DNA from: an uncultured Clostridia bacterium
Lineage (GTDB): Bacteria > Bacillota > Clostridia > Oscillospirales > SIG627
Assembly: GCA_947589595.1 (NCBI GenBank)
Contig: CANQBV010000005.1
Coordinates: forward strand, 1 to 64,000
Reading direction: 5' to 3'
Length of the DNA stretch: 64,000 nt
The notes under the pieces: generated by a model
Database searches by the model: none
What the model was told of the DNA's origin: nothing
Seen by the model: only the letters and a program-made list of their open reading frames with translations
Made by a program: the position numbers and the translations under genes
Shown: one piece after another, positions 1-8,055 of the stretch
Layout: every line of letters starts with the position of its first letter
Numbering within the stretch: position 1 is the stretch's first letter

Positions 1-58
1 TTCTCGAAGGAGAGTGCACGATCTTATTTTGTATCCTGCCGTTTTTCGAGGTTGTTTT

Positions 59-1579
59 ATGTATCAGGCTTTATATCGAAAATATCGGCCAAGCACGTTT
101 GAAGACGTGTGCGGGCAGGAGCATATCACCTCGGTGCTGAAAACGCAATTACAGACCGGCAAGGTTTCCCATGCCTATATGTTTTGTGGTTCCCGCGGCA
201 CCGGAAAAACGACCTGCGCCAAAATTCTGGCGAAGGCCGTTAATTGTGAAAACCCGCAAAACGGCGAACCGTGTAACGAGTGCCCCACCTGCCGGGAGAT
301 CCAGGAGGATCGTGTTTTGGACGTGGTGGAAATGGACGCCGCCAGCAATAACGGAGTTGATAACGTTCGTCGCCTTTGCGATGAAGTGCAGTATTTGCCC
401 GCAGAAACAAAAAAGCGCGTTTATATTATCGATGAAGCGCACATGATCACGCCGGCTGCATTCAACGCTCTCCTGAAAACCATTGAAGAGCCGCCGGAGC
501 ACGTGTTGTTTATTTTCGCCACGACAGAGGTGAATTCCATTCCCGCCACCATTCTGTCGCGCTGTCAGCGTTTTGATTTCAAGCGAATTCGCCCGCAGGT
601 GATTGTAGATCGGATTATGCGGATCGCGGGACTGGAAGGAATCCAGCTGGAGCGTGACGGCGCCGCAGTGTTGGCAAAGCTTGCCGATGGCGCCATGCGC
701 GATGCGCTGAGTCTTTTGGAAGCGTGCCAAAGCAGGCAGGGCATTTTAAACGCGGAAGCGGTTGTGGAAGCCTTAGGGCTTGGTAACCGTGAAATGGTTC
801 TTTCTCTGTGCCGCGCCGTCGCGGAGCAAAACAGTACCCGCTGCCTGCACCTGATCCAGCAGCTCTACGAAAAAATGAGTGATTTTAAAGAGGTAATCGG
901 GGATATTCTGGCAATCTACCGCGACCTTTTGGTGTTCAAATGTGTGCCGAACGCCAGGGAATTTGTACAGGCATATGAAAACGAATGGAATGAGCTGGAG
1001 AAAATCGCCGCTCTCTTGCCGCAGGAAACCATCATCTATCAATCAAAGCTGATTGAGGAATTTTATACCTCCTACGACCGCATTGCCTCTGAGAAAAAAG
1101 CTTCCGGTGAAATTCTGTTTTTACGGCTATGTAATCCTTCGCTCTCGGATGGGGCGGAAGCGCTTGCTGCTCGGATTGCCGATCTGGAGAAAAAAATAGC
1201 CGCCGGCGTCGGGGTTCCTGTTAAAAAAGAGTCGGCCAAAAAGCCGGAAGCAAAAACAGAAGAACCGAAAAAAAAGGCGCCGCAGGAAAATCCGCCCGCT
1301 GCGGAAAACGGCTCATACCCGTACACTGTAAAGCTGAAAAATCTTTTGCAGAGCGAAGCGGCGCTGAGTTCTTGGCTTCCGCAGATCGATTTTTTACAGA
1401 AAGGCGACACGCTCTCAATTCTTACCGGCAGCTTTGCCAAGGGAGTGCTTGCTTCAATGGGCGCGCAGGAAAAAATCCTGAAAATTGCGCAATCTTTGTC
1501 CCCGGAGATCCAAAAGGCGGTTTTGGAAGAAAAAAGCGCCGTTGCAAAAAATACTGTTTCCGATCTCGATGAATTATAA
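59..1579 (+). CDS. dnaX: DNA polymerase III subunit gamma/tau
   Basis: This is the clamp-loader ATPase of the replisome, 506 residues. The ATG at 59 is chosen because the canonical N-terminus MYQALYRKYRP begins there; the upstream extension to 14 has no family counterpart. Visible are Walker A (GSRGTGKTT, about residue 45), a four-Cys zinc module (CENPQNGEPCNECPTC, about 75-90), Walker B/DEAH (DEAHM, about 127) and sensor 1. A Lys/Glu/Pro-rich linker (about 395-420) precedes the tau-like C-terminal domain. The linker contains an A AAA AAG heptamer (see the separate entry). It is the first gene of a dnaX-ybaB-recR operon, a conserved Firmicutes order. Bases 1-58 are leader or upstream sequence without a recognisable element. 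Confidence 0.96.
   Translation: MYQALYRKYRPSTFEDVCGQEHITSVLKTQLQTGKVSHAYMFCGSRGTGKTTCAKILAKAVNCENPQNGEPCNECPTCREIQEDRVLDVVEMDAASNNGVDNVRRLCDEVQYLPAETKKRVYIIDEAHMITPAAFNALLKTIEEPPEHVLFIFATTEVNSIPATILSRCQRFDFKRIRPQVIVDRIMRIAGLEGIQLERDGAAVLAKLADGAMRDALSLLEACQSRQGILNAEAVVEALGLGNREMVLSLCRAVAEQNSTRCLHLIQQLYEKMSDFKEVIGDILAIYRDLLVFKCVPNAREFVQAYENEWNELEKIAALLPQETIIYQSKLIEEFYTSYDRIASEKKASGEILFLRLCNPSLSDGAEALAARIADLEKKIAAGVGVPVKKESAKKPEAKTEEPKKKAPQENPPAAENGSYPYTVKLKNLLQSEAALSSWLPQIDFLQKGDTLSILTGSFAKGVLASMGAQEKILKIAQSLSPEIQKAVLEEKSAVAKNTVSDLDEL
1268..1304 (+). promoter_or_regulatory. Possible dnaX ribosomal frameshift or slippage site
   Basis: Eight A residues followed by GG (1268-1277) give zero-frame codons AAA AAA AAG, so the heptamer A AAA AAG lies at 1270-1276, the same slippery sequence known from E. 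coli dnaX. A short hairpin follows four bases later (CCGCAG 1280-1285 with CTGCGG 1299-1304). The -1 frame stays open to a TGA at about 1572, which would give a similar-length protein with a basic tail. The +1 frame stops at about 1331, which would give a gamma-like short form. The sequence is clear; its use is inference. Confidence 0.4.
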
Positions 1580-1591
1580 AGGAGAAAAAAT

Positions 1592-1939
1592 ATGAAAGCA
1601 CGTTTGCCGCAAGGAATGGGAAAAGGCCCCGCTGCCTCAAAGGATATGCTTCGTCAGGTGCAGAAAATGCAGCAGGATATGGAAGCCATGCAGGAGGAAT
1701 TGAATCATCGCGAATACGAAATTTCCGCCGGCGGCGGCGTCTGCAAAATTGTTATTTCCGGCGAAAAGGAAATCAAATCGATCGAATTGACGCCGGAAAT
1801 CGTAGATCCCGACGATATTGAAACCCTGCAGGATATTTTAGTGGCCGGCGTAAACGAAGCAATCAAGAGAGTGGAAGAGACTGCCAGCAGTGAAATGGCA
1901 AAATTGACCGGCGGTCTGAACCTGCCGGGGCTGTTTTGA
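1592..1939 (+). CDS. YbaB/EbfC family nucleoid-associated protein
   Basis: A 115-residue homologue of the YbaB/EbfC DNA-binding dimer family. It has a Met/Gln-rich N-terminal helix (residues about 20-45), then the family core with VxISGxxEIKSIELTPEIVDPDD and a C-terminal helix ending NLPGLF, close to the usual NLPGLM/F terminus. The start ATG is preceded by AAAGGAGAAAAAA at 1578-1590. It lies 12 bp after dnaX and 1 bp before recR, the classical replication/repair operon. In the family the protein binds DNA and is thought to influence nucleoid state or recovery from damage. Length and motifs are normal. Confidence 0.93.
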   Translation: MKARLPQGMGKGPAASKDMLRQVQKMQQDMEAMQEELNHREYEISAGGGVCKIVISGEKEIKSIELTPEIVDPDDIETLQDILVAGVNEAIKRVEETASSEMAKLTGGLNLPGLF

Positions 1940-1940
1940 C

Positions 1941-2543
1941 ATGGTAGGCTTTACCCCCTCTTTTGAAAAATTGGTCGAGCAGTTTCGCCTGCTTCCCGGC
2001 GTGGGATATAAATCCGCCGTGCGCATGGCGTTTCATGTTCTGGATTTGCCGGAAGAAAAGGCGCGTGCTTTTGCCGAGGCCATTTTAGAGGCCAAGGAAA
2101 AAATCGGTCATTGTAAAATTTGCCAGGATATCAGCGAAAGTGAAATCTGTCCGATCTGTGCCGACCCGGCGCGTGAGCGCGGTCTGATCTGCGTGGTAGA
2201 AAGCTCGCGCGATGTATTAGCGATTGAAAAGATTCATGAATTTCGCGGACTGTTCCACGTACTCGGCGGGCTGATGAATCCCATGGAGGGGATCGGTCCC
2301 GAGCAGCTTCGTATTAAGGAATTGCTGGCGCGCTTGCCGGACGGGGAAGTGCGGGAAGTCATTTTAGCGACCAATCCCAGCATTGAGGGAGAAGCGACCG
2401 CCATGTACCTGGCAAAGCTGTTAAAGCCTTTTGGCGTGAAAACCACGCGGCTTGCCTATGGCTTGCCGGCAGGCGCCGAGCTGGAATACGCCGACGAGCT
2501 TACCTTGTGTAAAGCGCTGGAAGGCAGAAGAGAAATTGAATAA
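1941..2543 (+). CDS. recR: Recombination mediator protein RecR
   Basis: A 200-residue RecR, which works with RecO (and RecF) to load RecA at gaps. From N to C: helix-hairpin-helix region (LPGVGYKSAVRMAFHVL, about 18-35), Cys4 zinc finger (CKICQDISESEICPIC, about 56-71), Toprim domain (VVESSRDVLAIE, later NPSIEGEATAMYLAKLL) and the C-terminal RLAYGLPAGAELEYADELTL block, all canonical. It begins one base after the ybaB stop codon and is followed directly by a rho-independent terminator, so it closes the dnaX operon. Confidence 0.97.
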   Translation: MVGFTPSFEKLVEQFRLLPGVGYKSAVRMAFHVLDLPEEKARAFAEAILEAKEKIGHCKICQDISESEICPICADPARERGLICVVESSRDVLAIEKIHEFRGLFHVLGGLMNPMEGIGPEQLRIKELLARLPDGEVREVILATNPSIEGEATAMYLAKLLKPFGVKTTRLAYGLPAGAELEYADELTLCKALEGRREIE

Positions 2544-2553
2544 AAAGAGAAGA

Positions 2554-2584
2554 AAAAGGCAGAGAATTTTCTCTGCCTTTTTGT
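2554..2584 (+). terminator. Rho-independent terminator after recR
   Basis: AAAGGCAGAG / CTCTGCCTTT stem with an AATTTT loop, followed by T residues. The A-tract on the other side could let it serve the convergent DUF378 gene as well. Confidence 0.85.
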
Positions 2585-2591
2585 GTGATCG

Positions 2592-2804
2592 TTATCGGTC
2601 AGCGTGAATCCGTTTGTCGCTTTTGTTGAAAAGGATCGAAATGCACCACAGGGCGCACAAGCCGACTAAGGTATAGATGATTCTCGCTACGATATAAGCC
2701 GAACCCGGGAAAATCCAGGAAACAATATCAAAATTGAAAAGTCCAATGCTTCCCCAGTTGATTCCGCCAATGATCAGAATAATAAGGGCAATTCTGTCAA
2801 GCAT
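2592..2804 (-). CDS. DUF378 family small membrane protein
   Basis: A 70-residue protein with two hydrophobic segments (about 4-28 and 38-60). The N-terminal pattern LDRIALIILIIGGINWGSIGLF is the hallmark of DUF378 (YuzA-like) proteins, widespread in Firmicutes and of unknown function. The first helix carries the GGxNWG motif typical of the family. It is convergent with recR, sharing the terminator region. Upstream, at 2830-2846, a perfect palindrome (GGATATA, TCT, TATATCC) lies in the likely promoter region and may be an operator or leader hairpin. Function is unknown. Confidence 0.85.
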   Translation of the reverse strand: MLDRIALIILIIGGINWGSIGLFNFDIVSWIFPGSAYIVARIIYTLVGLCALWCISILFNKSDKRIHADR

Positions 2805-2913
2805 TTTTCAAAACCTCAAAAACATTTTAGGATATATCTTATATCCAATCATAGTATGACCGCTTTTTCAATTTTGATTTTGGTAATTTTTAAATTTAAA
2901 GTTCGCTTTCAGT

Positions 2914-3972
2914 CTACGGCGTCTCAGCGGTTTCGGGTTCCGCCGTTACCGGTTCGTCAGTTTCGGGTACCGATGTTTCGGGTTCCGGTTCGGGCGCCTG
3001 ATAATCGGCCTCGTTTTCTCCGTTGAAATCCAAAGCAATCGAACCAAGGATCATACTGGAGGAAATGCGCTTTGCCGTGGTGGAAACGTCATTGAGCGAT
3101 TTTCCTACTCCGATCTGATTGCGAGTCACTTTTCCGACAGCGGTTCCCAGATTCAATTTATAAAAAGTAGTCGGCAGATCGGTTCGGATACGAATTTTGC
3201 CTACCCAAAGATCAAAAATCGCACTTTGGGTAGTAGGAGACGTAAGATTTGCATGAATCGTACCGAATCGGGAACTGACGTTGATACTGGCAGCTTCGTT
3301 TTCGTCGATCGTGATTTGGGAAAAGCTGCCGGCGGCGGTAATTTTTCCCTCGCTGACGGTGCAGTTTTGAATCGTAATATCCCCAAGGGAAGCTTTGGTA
3401 TCCAAATTCTGTGCCGAAATCCCGTCTACCGTAATATCGCCGACAGAAGACGTGACGTTGATCTGGGACAACTCTGTTTCGGAATTGACGTAAACGGTTA
3501 CTGTTCTGCCGGCATTAGCGGAATTGCCAGGGCCGAAAATCTGACGCAAACCGTGGAATGAAAAGCCGTTTTCATCGATAAAAATGCCGAAAAATCCTAC
3601 CGGCCGAATATCACGAATGACCAGAGTTTCGCCCTGAATTTCAATGGCAATATTTTGCGTATTGGCGTTTTCCAACGCAAGGTAAGATGGTTCCTCCGTC
3701 GATCTGATCACCACATCGCCGGTAAAGGAAGTCATGTCGATTTTAGAAAAGGGTACGGGAGAGGTACCGGAATTAAAATTGGCATTGGGGGAGGTGCTTA
3801 AAATTTCCGGTAAATAAACCGTCTTATTTTCCGGCGTTTTGATATTCCGCTCGATTCCGTAGGGATCGATTCCCCGGACCTTTACATAAAGGAAGCTGCT
3901 CAAAGCCAAAAGTAAACCGGCAGTAAAGAGGATCACCGAGGTGATAAGCAAGGATTTTGTTGTTTTCTTCAT
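2914..3972 (-). CDS. Membrane-anchored DUF4097-like beta-repeat protein
   Basis: A 352-residue protein with one N-terminal membrane helix (about 9-30) and an extracytoplasmic part. That part is made of repeated short beta-strands of the form DVVIRSTEEPSYLALEN...ITVDGISAQNLDTKASLGDITIQNC, typical of DUF4097/putative-adhesin beta-helix domains. The C-terminus (about 325-352) is a low-complexity Pro/Glu/Thr tail. The start codon overlaps the stop of the HAAS-like gene by 4 bp, a usual pairing in Clostridia where both are linked to envelope stress. No catalytic motif is visible. The function is unknown, probably sensing or scaffolding at the envelope. Confidence 0.75.
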   Translation of the reverse strand: MKKTTKSLLITSVILFTAGLLLALSSFLYVKVRGIDPYGIERNIKTPENKTVYLPEILSTSPNANFNSGTSPVPFSKIDMTSFTGDVVIRSTEEPSYLALENANTQNIAIEIQGETLVIRDIRPVGFFGIFIDENGFSFHGLRQIFGPGNSANAGRTVTVYVNSETELSQINVTSSVGDITVDGISAQNLDTKASLGDITIQNCTVSEGKITAAGSFSQITIDENEAASINVSSRFGTIHANLTSPTTQSAIFDLWVGKIRIRTDLPTTFYKLNLGTAVGKVTRNQIGVGKSLNDVSTTAKRISSSMILGSIALDFNGENEADYQAPEPEPETSVPETDEPVTAEPETAETP

Positions 3973-5399
3973 GCTTTACCTCCATATAAGAAGGAAATGA
4001 TCCATTTTAATGTTCGTTTACAATTTTTTACAAGCGATTTCAGCGTGCTCGGAAGAACGCCGAAAAGGAACTGATAAATCATGGCGCTTACCGCGCAAAC
4101 GACGCCCATTAAAGAGGTGCCGATTCCGATTTCGATCAGGGCCACGGCAACCGAATCTCTCATGGCGGCAAAGCCGTATACCAATTCAATGACGCCGCCG
4201 ATAATAAACGCGACCATCAGGATAAACAGCACAATCGAAACTATTACTATGCCGAAGATCAGGACACTGAACGCCACCGCTACGGCACAAAGAGCCAGCA
4301 GCACGAAAGGCGAAACCAAAACAGAAAGCAGCACGACTATAATTTTCTTGACAGAACCGGGCAGGGAAGAGCTTTCCAGCATTCGTGAAAAAAGTCCGGG
4401 CCGGGAAGAAGGTTTCTCTTCTTCCTCTGTTGCTTCGCTTTCAATCGGCATCGCCGTTTGCACCGGCTCCTTTTCGGGAACCGGTTCAGTTTCTTTCGAT
4501 TTTTCGGAGGAATACTCTTTTTCAGCCTCCAGGTTTTCCGTTTTCTCACGGATCACGACAGTTTCTGAGGAAGAGCTGTCAAAGCTTTTGGCTTTTTCCA
4601 GCGTCTGTGCTTTGGCTTCTTCTACTTCCTCCGGTGTCGGGTCGTTGGGAGAAGAAAGGGAAATGCCGATAATTTCGCCCTCCTCCGGCTCTTCTAACTT
4701 TACTTTTTCACCGTAGATTGGTTTAATTTCCGGGTTTTCAATGGCATGAATAATCTCAGCCGCTTTCCCGTCGGAAACCGGCTTGGAAAAGATCAGATCC
4801 GTTTCTTCACCAAACCGGCTTGCAGCCGGTGCAGCATCGGGGAAAATTTCCCCGTCACCCGCTTTCTTTTCTTCCGGTTCGTCTTCAAAGACTTCCTTAA
4901 TTTCCGGAAAAAGATGATTCAGCTCCGGTCTTTCATCTACCGGAAAAAGAGTGCCCTGTTCGGCTTCTTCTTCCGCTTCGGCAAATAGAGTTTCACGGAA
5001 GGATTCCTCCGATTCCGGTTTCTTTATTTCTTCAACCGGCAGCGTCTTTACAGCCTTTTTTTCCGCAAGCTCGCGCACCGGGCGGCGATGAACTCTTTCT
5101 CCGGTCGTGAAGATCCGTGTTTCTTCCGCAGGCGTTTCTTCTGTCGGTTGCGTCTCTTCTTCCTGCGGCTTTTCCGGAACGGGTTCCGCTTTGGACTCTT
5201 CCGCAAAGCCAAGACTTTCGCGCAATTTCTGCGCAACATGCTCCGGAGAACCAAATCCTTTTACGATTTCTTCTTCATCGGAAAGGGTAACGGCGCCCTG
5301 AATCTTTTTCTGATAAAAATCAATTACTGTCATTCGGTCTTCTTCCGATAAAAAATCCAATCGGATCAGAAGCCGCCTTAAAAAAGCAGATCCGGTCAT
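3969..5399 (-). CDS. HAAS/DUF1700-like signalling membrane protein
   Basis: A 476-residue protein. The start is placed at the ATG at 5399 because MTGSAFLRRLLIRLDFLSEE begins the alpha-helical HAAS/DUF1700 domain (about 1-65, with DRMTVIDFYQKKI). The longer reading to 5528 would run through its own promoter. A very acidic linker follows (about 70-365; Glu/Pro/Lys/Ser-rich). The C-terminus has four hydrophobic segments (about 375-465), as in DUF1700 proteins. The partner PadR-type repressor usually found beside such genes is not present here. It is transcribed with the downstream DUF4097-like gene (4 bp overlap). The long linker is unusual for the family. Confidence 0.7.
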   Translation of the reverse strand: MTGSAFLRRLLIRLDFLSEEDRMTVIDFYQKKIQGAVTLSDEEEIVKGFGSPEHVAQKLRESLGFAEESKAEPVPEKPQEEETQPTEETPAEETRIFTTGERVHRRPVRELAEKKAVKTLPVEEIKKPESEESFRETLFAEAEEEAEQGTLFPVDERPELNHLFPEIKEVFEDEPEEKKAGDGEIFPDAAPAASRFGEETDLIFSKPVSDGKAAEIIHAIENPEIKPIYGEKVKLEEPEEGEIIGISLSSPNDPTPEEVEEAKAQTLEKAKSFDSSSSETVVIREKTENLEAEKEYSSEKSKETEPVPEKEPVQTAMPIESEATEEEEKPSSRPGLFSRMLESSSLPGSVKKIIVVLLSVLVSPFVLLALCAVAVAFSVLIFGIVIVSIVLFILMVAFIIGGVIELVYGFAAMRDSVAVALIEIGIGTSLMGVVCAVSAMIYQFLFGVLPSTLKSLVKNCKRTLKWIISFLYGGKA

Positions 5400-5433
5400 G
5401 TTTTCACCACGCTTTTTTCTTATTCTGAAAAAT

Positions 5434-5462
5434 ATTATCTCATAAGCAGAAAGAAAAATCAA
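5434..5462 (-). promoter_or_regulatory. Promoter for the HAAS-DUF4097 operon
   Basis: On the minus strand TTGATT, 17-base spacer, GATAAT. Transcription would start about 25 bases before the ATG at 5399. Confidence 0.55.
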
Positions 5463-5512
5463 GAACTCTGCCGAAATTTCAATATTCAAATAATAAATTA
5501 TTCGGCTTTCTC

Positions 5513-5541
5513 TTGCGAAAAGCGGCACGCTATGTTAAAAT
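5513..5541 (+). promoter_or_regulatory. Promoter for thyA-folA
   Basis: TTGCGA, 17-base spacer, TAAAAT, followed by a CGGAGGAAG ribosome site and the thyA ATG at 5574. Confidence 0.55.
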
Positions 5542-5573
5542 AAAGTATCCTGAAAGAAAATTCGGAGGAAGCT

Positions 5574-6419
5574 ATGAGCCGAGCCGATATAATTTTTATC
5601 GAAATGTGCAAAGATATTTTGGAAAACGGCACCGATACCCGCGGCGAAAAAGTGCGCCCGCATTGGGCAGACGGAGAGAGCGCCTACACGATCAAAAAAT
5701 TCGGTGTTGTCAACCGCTATCATCTTGCCGAAGAATTCCCGGCCATGACGCTTCGCCGCACCGGGATCCGCAACTGTGTGGACGAGATCCTTTGGATTTG
5801 GCAGAAAAAGAGCAACCGTATTGCCGATCTGCATTCCCATATTTGGGATTCCTGGGCAGATGAAAACGGTACCATCGGCAAGGCATACGGCTACCAGCTC
5901 GGGAAAAAATACACTTTCCGCCAAGGCGAAATGGACCAGGTGGATAATGTGCTTTGGCAACTGAAAAACACGCCGTTTTCCCGCCGGATCATGACTTCGA
6001 TCTATAATTTTCAGGATCTTTCCGAAATGGGGCTGGAGCCCTGCGCTTATTCTATGACTTTCAATGTTACGCAAAACAGCGCGGGGGAACTGGTTTTAAA
6101 CAGCATTCTCAACCAGCGTTCTAACGATATTCTGACCGCGAATAATTGGAATGTCGTGCAGTACGCGGTTTTGACCCACATGTTTGCACAGGTCAGCGGC
6201 ATGAAGGTGGGCGATATGATCCATGTGATCGCCGATGCGCATATTTACGATCGCCACGTCCCGCTGATTCGGGAATTGATTGCGCGCGAGCCGCTGCCCG
6301 CGCCGAAATTCCGCTTGAATCCCGACGTCAAAAATTTTTATGATTTTACCGTGGACGATGTTGAAGTGACCGATTATCAAACCCACGAACAAATTAAAAA
6401 CATACCCGTTGCGATTTAA
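5574..6419 (+). CDS. thyA: Thymidylate synthase (divergent ThyA)
   Basis: A 281-residue protein that methylates dUMP to dTMP with methylene-tetrahydrofolate. The catalytic Cys is seen in LEPCAYSMTF (about 153-162), which replaces the common PPCHTLFQF. The phosphate and dUMP-binding signature QRSNDI, then NNWNVVQYAVLTHMFAQ, and DAHIYDRH near 225 fit the family. Length is close to the usual 264-316. The start has a GGAGGAAG site six bases upstream. folA follows after 11 bp, giving the standard thyA-folA unit that regenerates tetrahydrofolate. The active-site flank differs from textbook ThyA but I believe this variant is frequent in Clostridia. Confidence 0.9.
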   Translation: MSRADIIFIEMCKDILENGTDTRGEKVRPHWADGESAYTIKKFGVVNRYHLAEEFPAMTLRRTGIRNCVDEILWIWQKKSNRIADLHSHIWDSWADENGTIGKAYGYQLGKKYTFRQGEMDQVDNVLWQLKNTPFSRRIMTSIYNFQDLSEMGLEPCAYSMTFNVTQNSAGELVLNSILNQRSNDILTANNWNVVQYAVLTHMFAQVSGMKVGDMIHVIADAHIYDRHVPLIRELIAREPLPAPKFRLNPDVKNFYDFTVDDVEVTDYQTHEQIKNIPVAI

Positions 6420-6430
6420 AAGGACAACGT

Positions 6431-6934
6431 ATGAATCTGATAGCAGCAGTCGATGAAAACTGGGGGATCGGCAGAGAAAACGCCCTTCTTTATCATCTCC
6501 CGGAGGAATTAAAATATTTTAAAGAAAAAACCACCGGAAAAGTTATTATATGCGGGAAAAACACCCTTCTCAGTTTTCCCGGCTCTCGCCCGCTTCCAAA
6601 CCGAGTGCATCTGGTACTCACCCACACCGATTTTCCGGAAAACGAGCAAATGCTTGTTTTTCACGACACGGATTCCCTTTTGCAAAAAGCGGCGTCTTTT
6701 CCGGCGGATGATGTGTTTCTGGCAGGTGGTGAAAGCGTCTACCGTCAATTATATAAAAAGTGCCGCTTTGCCTATATCACAAAAATCAATTCCTCTGCCG
6801 TTCCGGCAACCGCCTTTCTGCCCGACCTGGATCGGGATCCGGATTTTCGCTTACTTTCACAAGGGGAAAGGCAAGTTTCACAAAACGGGATTGCATTTTG
6901 TTTTTGCCTCTATGAAAATCTAGCCCTGTCATAA
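6431..6934 (+). CDS. folA: Dihydrofolate reductase
   Basis: A 167-residue DHFR reducing dihydrofolate with NADPH. The N-terminal strand MNLIAAVDENWGIGRENALLYHLPEEL carries the conserved WGIG and the catalytic acidic residue (PEEL). GKVIICGKNTLLSFPGSRPLPNR is the cofactor-binding region, and DDVFLAGGESVYRQL the conserved GGxxxY loop. It follows thyA and ends at a strong terminator. Size and motifs are normal. Confidence 0.94.
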   Translation: MNLIAAVDENWGIGRENALLYHLPEELKYFKEKTTGKVIICGKNTLLSFPGSRPLPNRVHLVLTHTDFPENEQMLVFHDTDSLLQKAASFPADDVFLAGGESVYRQLYKKCRFAYITKINSSAVPATAFLPDLDRDPDFRLLSQGERQVSQNGIAFCFCLYENLALS

Positions 6935-6936
6935 AA

Positions 6937-6967
6937 AGAAAAGGCCATGAGGCCTTTTCTTTTTTTG
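6937..6967 (+). terminator. Terminator after folA
   Basis: AGAAAAGGCC, ATGA loop, GGCCTTTTCT followed by a long T run. Its position shows that the 5' extension of the next reading frame into 6947 is not real. Confidence 0.85.
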
Positions 6968-7000
6968 TATATTTTTTTGTTAATCTTCCAAAATAGAACT

Positions 7001-7678
7001 ATGATCAATATTTTGTTACGTTTTCTGATTATCTATTTTATCACCATTTTTGCCATGAAGCTGATGGGGAAGCGCCAGATTGGGGAATTGCAAATGTCGG
7101 AGCTGGTGACCACCTTTTTTCTTTCCGAATTGGCGACCTGCACCATTGTGGACAACCGGATCCCGCTTTTATATGGGATCATTCCCATTTTGGCGCTGTT
7201 GGCGATTGAGGTGGTGCTGTCTTTTATTTCGATCAAGATACCGCTGATGAAGCGGGTGCTTGATAATACGCCGAGCGTTTTGATCCAAAAAGGAAAAATT
7301 TCACAAAAAGAATTGCGTAAAAACCGCATGACGATTGATGAGCTTTTGAGTCTCTTGCGCTTGCAGGGATTTCCGGATATCAATCAGGTCTATTTTGCCA
7401 TTTTGGAGCCCAATGGCAAAATCAGTGTCGTCCCCTATTCCGCCGAAGAAAAACCGGTTCGCAAGGAATTTGCTTTTCCGATCAAAGAAACCGGCTATAC
7501 CCTGGCGCTGGTGGAAGACGGAAAAGTAAATACGAAAGCCCTCAAGCGCCTTGGAAAAGATGAAAAATGGCTCCAGAACCGCCTGCAAAAGCAAAAATTA
7601 GGCGACGTCAGCCATATTTTTATTTACACGGAAAACGAAGCCGGCGATTCATTTTATGCGCATAAGGAGAACAAGTGA
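7001..7678 (+). CDS. DUF421 (YetF/YcaP-type) membrane protein
   Basis: A 225-residue protein starting at the ATG at 7001; the longer frame would start inside the folA terminator. Three hydrophobic helices span about 1-85, including the family signature MGKRQIGELQMSELVTTFFLSELA. The cytoplasmic DUF421 domain follows (RKNRMTIDELLSLLRLQGFPDINQVYFAILEPNGKISV, about 110-150). This family is common in spore formers, often beside DUF4363, and is of unknown biochemical function. The stop overlaps the following GTG start (GTGA), so the two are translationally coupled. Confidence 0.9.
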   Translation: MINILLRFLIIYFITIFAMKLMGKRQIGELQMSELVTTFFLSELATCTIVDNRIPLLYGIIPILALLAIEVVLSFISIKIPLMKRVLDNTPSVLIQKGKISQKELRKNRMTIDELLSLLRLQGFPDINQVYFAILEPNGKISVVPYSAEEKPVRKEFAFPIKETGYTLALVEDGKVNTKALKRLGKDEKWLQNRLQKQKLGDVSHIFIYTENEAGDSFYAHKENK

Positions 7679-8055
7679 AATATCTTTTGACGGCAATTAC
7701 GATTCTGGTCCTCATTTTGGCACTGGTTGTGGGAGATTCGTTTTGGGTTTATTCCGTTTGCGATCGTTTGGGCGCCTATGCGGAACAGCTTTCCGATACT
7801 GAGGAGGATTTTGCTTCCGAGGAAAACCTTGCCGCTCTGGAAGCAACCATATCCTATTGGGAGAAAAACGAGCTCTTTCTGGATCTTTCCATGAACGAGG
7901 AAGCCCTTGAGCGCACAAAAGAATATTTACTCGGAGCCAGCGAGTGTGCAGAGAATGGCGCTTTCAGCGATTATGAATTGCAAAAACGCTTATTCGCATC
8001 TTGGGTCGGTAAAATGCGCGAGAGTGCAGATCTCTCTTTGGGCAAAATTTTCTAA
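7675..8055 (+). CDS. DUF4363 family protein
   Basis: A 126-residue protein with a GTG start in a GTGA overlap with the DUF421 gene. There is one N-terminal membrane helix (about 3-25), then an all-helical extracytoplasmic part with the heptad-like pattern usual for DUF4363 (WEKNELFLDLSMNEEALERTKEYL). Its pairing with DUF421 supports the assignment. Function is unknown. The last 66 bp overlap, tail to tail, the minus-strand gene 7990-8385. Confidence 0.75.
   Translation: MKYLLTAITILVLILALVVGDSFWVYSVCDRLGAYAEQLSDTEEDFASEENLAALEATISYWEKNELFLDLSMNEEALERTKEYLLGASECAENGAFSDYELQKRLFASWVGKMRESADLSLGKIF

Noticed and set aside
1..58. SRP RNA upstream of dnaX
   Set aside because: That gene often precedes dnaX in Firmicutes, but these 58 bases do not contain the conserved GGAAG/AGCAG core. 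It may lie left of the window.
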